Source: Chitinophagaceae bacterium
Lineage (GTDB): Bacteria; Bacteroidota; Bacteroidia; Chitinophagales; Chitinophagaceae
Length of the DNA stretch: 64,000 nt
Assembly: GCA_017307755.1 (NCBI GenBank)
Contig: JAFKGQ010000006.1
Coordinates: 62,001-126,000 of the forward strand
Direction of reading: 5' to 3'
Shown here in pieces: positions 58,041 through 64,000 of this stretch. A program made the position numbers and the translations under genes. The notes below the pieces were generated by a model, which saw nothing but the letters and a program-made list of their open reading frames with translations, did no database searches and had not been told where the DNA came from. How positions within the stretch are numbered: the stretch's first letter is position 1; each line of letters begins with the position of its first letter.

Positions 58041-58610
58041 ATGCATCCCGCTTTAAAAAAACACCTTGTAGAAAGTATCTCGCTCACTCCTGAACAGGAA
58101 GAGTTGGTCAACAGCTGTTTTAAACCAAAGATTGCCAGACGTAACGAGATACTGGTACGCAAGGGCAGCATCGCCAGACATCTATACTTCGTGGTAAAAG
58201 GCTGCTTGAGAGTATTCCTCACGAATGAAGACGGAAAGGAATCCACACGGTTCCTGATATTTGACGGCCATCTGGGCACCGCCTTCCCAAGTTTTATATT
58301 AAAGAAACCATCCTCGGCAGCTATTCAAAGCCTTGGGTCTTCAGAACTGCTTACTCTCAGTTACGCCGACAGACAGACACTGTTCAATAAGATACCGGGC
58401 TGGGAATCTGTCTACCGTCTGCAACTGGAACAAGAGTATATCACCTCTATTCAAAGGATCGAAAGCCTCATCACCATGGACGCCAAATCCAGATATAAGA
58501 CTTTATTACGCGACCAGCCACAGCTCATTCAACGGCTTCCCGCCAGGATCGTAGCCGATTACCTGGGCATCTCCCAGGAAACCCTCAGCCGCCTGAAATC
58601 AAAAAGGTAA
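58041..58610 (+). CDS. Crp/Fnr-family transcriptional regulator
   Basis: The 189-residue protein has a cyclic-nucleotide-binding-like beta barrel (about 20-125: RNEILVRKGSIARHLYFVVKGCLRVF) and a short C-terminal winged helix (about 145-189: ARIVADYLGISQETLSRLKS). The cAMP-binding Arg-Ser motif is not obvious, and there are no Fe-S cysteines at the N-terminus, so the ligand is unknown. It is divergent from the desaturase gene and lies 68 bp upstream of the exported hydrolase gene; either may be its target. Confidence 0.93.
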   Translation: MHPALKKHLVESISLTPEQEELVNSCFKPKIARRNEILVRKGSIARHLYFVVKGCLRVFLTNEDGKESTRFLIFDGHLGTAFPSFILKKPSSAAIQSLGSSELLTLSYADRQTLFNKIPGWESVYRLQLEQEYITSIQRIESLITMDAKSRYKTLLRDQPQLIQRLPARIVADYLGISQETLSRLKSKR

Positions 58611-58678
58611 TTTTTTGACTATTGTCAACACTTTTAAGATGCAAAACATATTGCTTTGTACTGTAAAACAAAGCAAAC

Positions 58679-59704
58679 ATGCGCAGACAAATAGTGCTCG
58701 CTTTACTGCTGCTGCTGACTCACCAGCACAGTTTCACGCAGATCAACATAGGTCAACGTACTTTGCACTTCAGGGACTCCGCCCGCCATCGTCCCATCAT
58801 CACCGAAGTCTGGTATCCCACAGAAGACACCTTGCCACAAACAGATAAAACCTTCTCCGCATTTACACGCAAAACCACCGTTCGCAACGGCAGTCTGCCG
58901 GCAGGCAAATGGCCTCTGATCATGCTCTCGCACGGCACCGGCGGAGGCCGTCTCACACTCGAATGGCTGTCACAGGCACTGGCAGAAAAAGGCTACATCG
59001 TCGCCGCCGTCGATCATTATGGTAATACCTACGATAATCCGATAGCCCTGGAATTTCTCAAAGTGTGGGAACGCCCGCAGGACATCAGTTTTGCCTTGAC
59101 ACAACTACTAAAAGACAACGATCTTCAATCACACATCGATCAACAGAAGATAGGCGCCATCGGCTTTTCTTTAGGTGGCTACACCGTCATAGCCCTGGCA
59201 GGTGGTGAAGTAAATTATACGACGCTGATTAATTTTAACAAAACAGTAGGGCGCAAACAACTGGACATACCCGAATTCCCGGGTCTTATAAAATACCTGG
59301 ACGACACGGCCATTACAGCCGGAGTCAAACGGGTTCCCCCGCTAAAAGACAGCCGGATAAAAGCTTTTTTCTCCATCTCCCCCGCCCTGGGACCCGGCTT
59401 TACCACCAAACAACAATTTAAGAACATCTCCGCCCCCGTTTACATCACGGGTTCACAAAGCGACAGCATCGCCCCCATAAAGTCCAATGCATGGCACTAT
59501 CATCAGTTGATCGACCATTCAGGCTATTACGAATTCCCTGGCAAAACAGGACATTACGTGATGTTGGGAGAAGTCATAGACGAAGTAAAAAAGAAAGACC
59601 CTATCTACTTCCAGGATGCTCCTTCCGTCAACAGACATGAAGTGCACCTGCAGATAGATAGTCTCGCTATAAACTTTTTTAAAACCCATTTGCCGCCACG
59701 CTAA
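58679..59704 (+). CDS. Exported alpha/beta hydrolase (dienelactone hydrolase / PAF-acetylhydrolase-like)
   Basis: The 341-residue protein has a signal peptide (IVLALLLLLTHQHSFTQ). The alpha/beta-hydrolase features are an oxyanion-type MLSHGTGGGRL, the nucleophile Ser in IGAIGFSLGGYTVIALAG near residue 163, an acid candidate in ITGSQSDSIAP and the His in PGKTGHYVMLG. It resembles predicted dienelactone hydrolases and platelet-activating-factor acetylhydrolase-like enzymes. The natural substrate is unknown. It is encoded downstream of the Crp/Fnr gene on the same strand. The start at 58679 (MRRQIVLAL) is preceded by AAGCAAAC. Confidence 0.87.
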   Translation: MRRQIVLALLLLLTHQHSFTQINIGQRTLHFRDSARHRPIITEVWYPTEDTLPQTDKTFSAFTRKTTVRNGSLPAGKWPLIMLSHGTGGGRLTLEWLSQALAEKGYIVAAVDHYGNTYDNPIALEFLKVWERPQDISFALTQLLKDNDLQSHIDQQKIGAIGFSLGGYTVIALAGGEVNYTTLINFNKTVGRKQLDIPEFPGLIKYLDDTAITAGVKRVPPLKDSRIKAFFSISPALGPGFTTKQQFKNISAPVYITGSQSDSIAPIKSNAWHYHQLIDHSGYYEFPGKTGHYVMLGEVIDEVKKKDPIYFQDAPSVNRHEVHLQIDSLAINFFKTHLPPR

Positions 59705-60048
59705 TTTTATTATTTTAACCTTCATGAATGGTAGACCGACCTATACAGATAAAGGGCTTCTCTTATATAAAACCCCCGGAGGATCAGGCATTTTAAAAAT
59801 CCTAGCAAACTATTCATAATCAATCAATTACACTTTCAAACCCATCGTATTTTTCCTACGTAATACCCCTTATGATATCCCGCTTGCGGCTATTATCTTT
59901 GACGCATCGTTACAGTCTTCTGTTTCATGAAAAACCCTTACACCGTACCCACGGAAGACTGATAATCCCGCCAATATTCTATGCATAACCCTTCTCTGAA
60001 GTAATCCAAACCTGGGGTCCGGCATTGTTTTACTCAAAAACTAAAACG
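59705..60048. other. 344-bp intergenic region, possible promoter for the transglycosylase gene
   Basis: No protein-like frame was seen. A TATCTTTG (59894-59901), a perfect TAnnTTTG -7 box on the + strand, lies about 148 bp before the ATG at 60049, with no clear -33 element. If used, it gives an untranslated leader of about 140 nt, long for this window. I found no recognisable riboswitch in it. Confidence 0.45.
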
Positions 60049-60906
60049 ATGTTGAGATCAGTACCCTTTCGTATTTGTAGTGTAGTGTTTGTAGTAGCAT
60101 TACCACAAGCCGCTAACTCCGGCCTGCCCGTGGTGGCGCCAGGAAAAGCCATAGTCGCTTCCCTCGCCAATTTCCGGTCAAATTCGTCCATCAAGTCAAC
60201 TACATCTAAAACAAGTAAGTTTTCATTACCTGCCCCCGACAAGCAGCAGATGAAATTCGTACATGCATACATTAAGAACAATGACGATTGCTTGCTTACT
60301 GTCAAACACAGGAGTGAAGGGCCCTTCGCCATTATCGATTCCGTCCTCAACCATTACGGTCTGCCGCTGGAATTAAAGTACCTGGCCGTGATAGAGTCGG
60401 AATTAAAATCCACAGCCCGTTCCCGTGTAGGCGCCAAAGGCCCCTGGCAATTGATGCCACAGACGGCCCATGAACTGGGGCTGAAAGTCAACCGCCGTGC
60501 AGACGAACGTGTAAACTATTATAAAAGCACACGCGCCGCAGCCAAATATTTAAAAGATCTCCACAGAGAGTTCAAGGACTGGCTCCTGGTGCTTGCTGCT
60601 TACAATGGTGGCCCGGTTCCCGTCTACAGGGCCATTCACAAGGCGCATAGCAGGAACTTCTGGGTGCTCCAGCGTTATTTGCCGAGAGAATCCAGGATGC
60701 ACGTAAAAAAATTCATCGCCACCGCCTATTATTTCGAAGGCGCCGGCAGTATAGCCGCTGCACCAACGCCATTGGCTAACTATGCCGCAGCTCAAACCAG
60801 GCCAAAGGAAACACAGGAGTCGACAAACGAAAAATTCAGCAGGCTCATGAAAGAATCTGCTCAATCTTTAAAAACATCCGGTAACATACTCGAAACTATA
60901 AACTGA
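60049..60906 (+). CDS. Lytic transglycosylase (SLT domain), exported
   Basis: About 285 residues from the ATG at 60049, which follows an A-rich leader; the longer frame begins with TTG at 60025. A signal peptide (FRICSVVFVVALPQAANS) is followed by a short linker and an SLT domain (about 75-215). The catalytic Glu is in LAVIESELKSTARS, followed by VGAKGPWQLMPQTAHELG and LAAYNGGPVPVYRAI. Such enzymes cleave the MurNAc-GlcNAc bond of peptidoglycan, forming 1,6-anhydro ends, in wall turnover or to make room for envelope machines. The C-terminal 60 residues are low-complexity. Tandem hairpins lie directly downstream. Confidence 0.92.
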   Translation: MLRSVPFRICSVVFVVALPQAANSGLPVVAPGKAIVASLANFRSNSSIKSTTSKTSKFSLPAPDKQQMKFVHAYIKNNDDCLLTVKHRSEGPFAIIDSVLNHYGLPLELKYLAVIESELKSTARSRVGAKGPWQLMPQTAHELGLKVNRRADERVNYYKSTRAAAKYLKDLHREFKDWLLVLAAYNGGPVPVYRAIHKAHSRNFWVLQRYLPRESRMHVKKFIATAYYFEGAGSIAAAPTPLANYAAAQTRPKETQESTNEKFSRLMKESAQSLKTSGNILETIN

Positions 60907-60927
60907 GCAGTACAGGTCAGACCGCAG

Positions 60928-60957
60928 AACGAACCAAAGGTTCGTTGGCCAAAGGCC
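60928..60957. terminator. Tandem hairpins after the transglycosylase gene
   Basis: AACGAACC (60928-60935) AAA GGTTCGTT (60939-60946) is a perfect 8-bp stem with a 3-base loop. It is directly followed by GGCC AAA GGCC (60947-60957). There is no T-run after them. They lie between convergent genes. Confidence 0.5.
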
Positions 60958-60962
60958 CATCA

Positions 60963-62243
60963 TTAGATGTTTCCGGAAAACGGGTTATATTTTTCAGAAA
61001 CCCGTTTTCCGGACATTTTCTTTAGAGTGATCACCGTAACCTCCGGCCAAATACCCAGACGTCCCGAAAACGCCAGGAAGCCGAACCCACGGTTCACATA
61101 AAGGAAACGGTTCTTTTCATTTGCAAGACCCGCCCAGTCAAGATAACGATATTCTACAGGGCTCCATCTCACCTTATCTGTCTCCACCCCAAACTGTGCA
61201 CCATGCGTATGCCCTGCCAGCGTCAAATGAATATTTGAAGGATGCCATCTTATCTTTTCTTCCCAATGGGTAGGATCATGAGAAAGACATATCTTAAAAG
61301 TATCTTTATCCACTCCTTGCAGCGCCTTGTCCAGGTCCCCGATCTGTATAAAACCCTTTCCCCAGTTTTGCACCCCGATCAGCGCTATTTTCTGTCCCCC
61401 TTTTTCAAGGACCACATTTTCATCCAGCAAAAGCCGGTAGCCCATCGTCTTATGATGCACTTTTAAACGCTCCAGGTTATCCGCCTTTTCCTGTTCGCTC
61501 TCCCATTCTATATAATCCCCATAATCGTGATTACCCAGGATAGAAAATTGACCATAAGGTGCTTTCAGCGATCCAAACCTGCTTAGATATGGTTCTATCT
61601 CCCACGCTGCATTGTTTACAAGGTCGCCGGTGAAGACAAACAGATCGCTGTTCTGCTCCTTAGCCAGGTCGATCCCCCGTTGCACTGCCGCGGTATTGTC
61701 AAAGCTGCCGGAGTGAATGTCCGACAGCTGCGTAATGGTAAATCCGTCAAAAGCCTCCGGAAGATCATCAAAATAAAGAGTTTCTCTATGCACCCTGTAA
61801 TCATACTTGCCTTTCAACATCGCATATAAAAACCCCGTAAATGGAACGGCAGCCACCAGCGTTGCCGCCTGGCTGATAAACCGTCGGCGGCCAGGTACAA
61901 ACGACTCCGCCCGCCCCCCGCTGATCCGACGACCAATCCCATACACCAACCTCCCAACATCCCCTAAAAACAACACCACCACAAAAAAAACCTTCGTGAT
62001 AAAAAATACCAGGAAAAGACTCAGCACCCATTCGTGATAAGGCGTCATCCCTCTGGCGGTCCTGTAGCTGCCCACACCCGTCGCAAACAAGATCGCCACC
62101 CCCACCGACACGACCAGATACCCCCATAAGACAATCCGGCGCAAACGCGACGACTTCCATCCCGCGACAAGCGTCTTCAATCCGTTGAATACATACCAGT
62201 CCAACAGGAAATTAATCCCAAGGACGATAAATAAAATTTTCAT
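60963..62243 (-). CDS. Membrane-anchored metallophosphoesterase
   Basis: About 426 residues from the ATG at 62243 (MKILFIVLGINFLLDWYVFN). The N-terminal 150 residues hold four hydrophobic helices. The C-terminal calcineurin-like domain has the metal motifs TQLSDIHSG, FTGDLVNN, ILGNHDYGDY, CLSHDP and AGHTHGAQFG. It resembles YkuE/YaeI-type phosphodiesterases, some of which act on UDP-diacylglucosamine or other lipid-linked substrates, but the substrate here is not known. The last 15 codons are written by a perfect 15-bp inverted repeat (60972-61013), so the C-terminus doubles as an RNA hairpin. Divergent from the AraC gene. Confidence 0.9.
   Translation of the reverse strand: MKILFIVLGINFLLDWYVFNGLKTLVAGWKSSRLRRIVLWGYLVVSVGVAILFATGVGSYRTARGMTPYHEWVLSLFLVFFITKVFFVVVLFLGDVGRLVYGIGRRISGGRAESFVPGRRRFISQAATLVAAVPFTGFLYAMLKGKYDYRVHRETLYFDDLPEAFDGFTITQLSDIHSGSFDNTAAVQRGIDLAKEQNSDLFVFTGDLVNNAAWEIEPYLSRFGSLKAPYGQFSILGNHDYGDYIEWESEQEKADNLERLKVHHKTMGYRLLLDENVVLEKGGQKIALIGVQNWGKGFIQIGDLDKALQGVDKDTFKICLSHDPTHWEEKIRWHPSNIHLTLAGHTHGAQFGVETDKVRWSPVEYRYLDWAGLANEKNRFLYVNRGFGFLAFSGRLGIWPEVTVITLKKMSGKRVSEKYNPFSGNI
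60972..61013. terminator. 15-bp perfect inverted repeat inside the 3' end of the metallophosphoesterase gene
   Basis: TCCGGAAAACGGGTT (60972-60986) and AACCCGTTTTCCGGA (60999-61013) are exact reverse complements with a 12-base loop. On the + strand the right arm is followed by CATTTTCTTT, so it could end transcripts of the transglycosylase gene. On the minus strand it encodes the residues SGKRVSEKYNPFSG just before the stop. Confidence 0.6.
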
Positions 62244-62387
62244 GGCTGTAGCTGCGCTTCTATGCATATGATCAGATCGATCCCACAAATCTAATGTCTA
62301 ATATGAAGCAGGAATAATAAATTTCCATATGTAGTTTTTTTCTGATAAATTGATGTACAATAGGCTCTAACCAATATATCCGTAAGC

Positions 62388-63263
62388 ATGAGGCCCCAGT
62401 TACATAAGCTTCCTTTATCTCCGGACTCTTCCTTTATTTATATCAATTGGGAATGTAATTATTTTGACAAAGCATGGCACTTTCACAAGGAATACGAGCT
62501 GGTGCTCATCGATAAGACGGAAGGTACCCGTTTTATAGGTGATAAGGTCAGCTACATAAAGGACAGCGACCTGATGCTCATCGGCCCCAACATCCCGCAT
62601 CTGTACAGAAATACGGAAGAATACTATCAGAACAAAGGGCTGGTCGCCAAATCCAGCTTTATTCATTTTACGGACGACTTCCTGGGCTACGATTTCTTCC
62701 GTCTGCCTGAAATGAAACTCGTCCGCCGCCTGCTGGACAGGTCCGCGCTGGGCCTGGAGATCCTGGGTAAGGCCAACAAATATGTCAAAGGCAAGTTAAA
62801 AGAGATGGAATCCGTTCCTCCCGCTATCCGTCTGATCAAACTAATTGAAGTCCTCGTGTACCTGTCCACCAGCAAGGAGTTGGAGCCCGTACTATCCAAG
62901 ACATTCACTGCCAATAGCTCCAATGACACGGATAAAATAGACACCGTGTTCCAGTTTATCCTGAATAATTATAAAAATGAAATTTACATCGAAGAGATCG
63001 CGGATAAATTGAACATGAGCATTGCATCCTTCTCGCGTTACTTCAAGCATCATACCCGGAAAACATTCTCAAACTATGTCACCGAGATACGGATCAGCCA
63101 CGCATGCAGACTCCTGATGGAAGGTAATTACAGTATCTCCGAAATTTGTTATCAAAGTGGCTTTGAGAATCTCTCCAATTTCTACCGCCATTTTAAAAAA
63201 CACACAGGCCTCATCCCCAAGGAATACAAGGGCCGCTTCCTATCCGGCTCACAGGTCGGCTGA
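62388..63263 (+). CDS. AraC-family transcriptional regulator
   Basis: The 291-residue protein has an N-terminal cupin-like sensor (about 15-150: FHKEYELVLIDKTEGTRFIG, LMLIGPNIPHLY) and a C-terminal pair of helix-turn-helix motifs (about 188-285: YIEEIADKLNMSIASFSRYFK and ISEICYQSGFENLSNFYRHFK). Such proteins usually respond to sugars or related ligands. It is divergent from the metallophosphoesterase gene and its 3' end overlaps the end of the convergent lactate dehydrogenase gene by 15 bp. No sugar gene is beside it, so its targets are unclear. Confidence 0.93.
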   Translation: MRPQLHKLPLSPDSSFIYINWECNYFDKAWHFHKEYELVLIDKTEGTRFIGDKVSYIKDSDLMLIGPNIPHLYRNTEEYYQNKGLVAKSSFIHFTDDFLGYDFFRLPEMKLVRRLLDRSALGLEILGKANKYVKGKLKEMESVPPAIRLIKLIEVLVYLSTSKELEPVLSKTFTANSSNDTDKIDTVFQFILNNYKNEIYIEEIADKLNMSIASFSRYFKHHTRKTFSNYVTEIRISHACRLLMEGNYSISEICYQSGFENLSNFYRHFKKHTGLIPKEYKGRFLSGSQVG

Positions 63264-64000
63264 ACTGACTGCGCCGTCCGAACCACCCGACACTTCATCT
63301 AACAGATACAATATACTCCTGTAAGAAACCCCGGCCGCTTCCGACAAAGCCATTTCACAGGTTTTACCGGTGGAATAATACCCCGCAGCCCCATGCCCGG
63401 CCGCTTCAGCACCCTCCGCCTTACAGGCCGACGCAGTAAGACCCGGATAATAAAAGCCCCTGTCACCGGCCATTCCACAGCATCCCGCCGCCAACGGTAT
63501 CACCGGTTCCTCCACAGTCAATGCGCCGAAATCCACCAACTTCTTATACACCCCCATCTTATGCAGCGAACACACAGGATGAAAAACGGCCTTGCCAGCC
63601 AACTTACGGACATCCAATCTGGGCAGCAATACATCCACAGCAAACTCCAGGCTGTCGAGGATCTTCATCCGGTCGAACCGGGCCTGGTTGTCAGCCGTCA
63701 GATAAGCCCTGCAGGTATGCAGGGAATGACAACATGAGCTGATGTCGATGACCACAGGGATACTGCCTTCCCGGGTCCATTCCCAAAGCTTTTCAATGGT
63801 ACGGTTCACCGTCATCCGGTAAGCAGGCGCAAAACCCTTCGAGGAAAAAGCCTGCCCACAGCAGTTGCCGCTAAGACCGGAAGGGATCTCCAGCCCCACC
63901 TGCGCCCTGGCTGATAAACGCAACAGCACATCAGCAATCGACACAGTCGACTCCCTATCTCTACCCATCATCCGGGTAATACAGGTAGGGAAATAGACGG
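63249..64000 (-). CDS. C-terminal part of a D-lactate dehydrogenase-like FAD/Fe-S oxidoreductase, 5' end outside window
   Basis: The frame remains open through the right window edge (VYFPTCITRMMG before the first internal Met), so about 250 C-terminal residues are visible. They contain cysteine-rich CCG motifs: SGNCCGQAFSSKG, DISSCCHSLHTC, HPVCSLHKMG and AAGCCGMAGDRG. This matches the Fe-S half of large D-lactate dehydrogenases (Dld/YdiJ-like, FAD plus Fe-S) or GlpC/LutA-type subunits. The motif YFPTCITRMMG near the edge favours the fused dehydrogenase. These enzymes pass electrons from D-lactate to quinones. Whether the FAD domain is in the same chain cannot be seen here. Confidence 0.85.
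   Translation of the reverse strand, partial: VYFPTCITRMMGRDRESTVSIADVLLRLSARAQVGLEIPSGLSGNCCGQAFSSKGFAPAYRMTVNRTIEKLWEWTREGSIPVVIDISSCCHSLHTCRAYLTADNQARFDRMKILDSLEFAVDVLLPRLDVRKLAGKAVFHPVCSLHKMGVYKKLVDFGALTVEEPVIPLAAGCCGMAGDRGFYYPGLTASACKAEGAEAAGHGAAGYYSTGKTCEMALSEAAGVSYRSILYLLDEVSGGSDGAVSSADL

Noticed and set aside
59705-60048. Possible riboswitch or small RNA in the long leader
   Set aside because: No conserved riboswitch core was recognised by eye; a covariance-model search would decide.

Overview
The window looks like chromosomal DNA of a Bacteroidota species, most probably a Chitinophagaceae relative (Chitinophaga-like). The basis is SusC/SusD pairs, TonB-linked receptors with carboxypeptidase-like N-terminal domains, Y_Y_Y sensor kinases, orphan FtsX/MacB-type permeases, a type IX secretion tail domain, DUF4199/DUF4337 proteins, A-rich leaders instead of Shine-Dalgarno sites, and TAnnTTTG -7 boxes. 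No rRNA, tRNA, CRISPR array or insertion sequence was recognised.

1-22.4 kb is a polysaccharide utilisation locus (PUL). A sensor kinase (cut by the window edge) and LuxR-type response regulator face two minus-strand operons. Operon A (10314 to 1633) is susC, susD, a GH99-like lipoprotein and an alpha/beta-hydrolase/sialate O-acetylesterase fusion. Operon B (19706 to 10442) is a GH92 mannosidase, a GH71/99-GH92 fusion and a GH2 enzyme. The set suggests an acetylated, alpha-mannose-rich glycan. Just upstream lies a gene for an unusual membrane-spanning regulator: exported LamG-like and Kelch-like domains, one transmembrane helix and a cytoplasmic SARP-like DNA-binding plus BTAD domain. Both operons start with the same element: four ACCTTAAT-like direct repeats with an 11-bp period, the last one 8-9 bp before the -7 box. 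That is the geometry of SARP operators, so regulator and sites probably form one signalling system. This is the strongest candidate novelty in the window.

22.4-30 kb holds a PafA-type phosphatase, then a minus-strand group with a membrane LuxR regulator, DUF4199, an ABC ATPase and glucose-6-phosphate dehydrogenase. A HipA-like kinase, DUF3037 and DUF4337 are divergent from it. 30-46 kb is a second accessory carbohydrate region: GH110 galactosidase, SMP-30-like propeller, a truncated AraC regulator, an AT-rich permease gene, a siderophore-type TonB receptor, a GH78-GH20-PA14 fusion enzyme and a large esterase.

46-54.2 kb contains a sterol-desaturase-like protein, a second permease, and a TonB receptor followed by an ECF41 sigma factor operon (sigma factor, small membrane protein, NAD(P)-binding protein). 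Both the receptor and the sigma factor are preceded by the same TGTCACA-N17-GTCTAAT promoter, so the sigma factor likely controls itself and the receptor. 54.2-64 kb holds a phage-type hypothetical protein, a methyltransferase, a sorting-domain protein, an acyl-CoA desaturase divergent from a Crp/Fnr regulator, an exported hydrolase, a lytic transglycosylase, a metallophosphoesterase, an AraC regulator and the end of a D-lactate dehydrogenase-like Fe-S protein.
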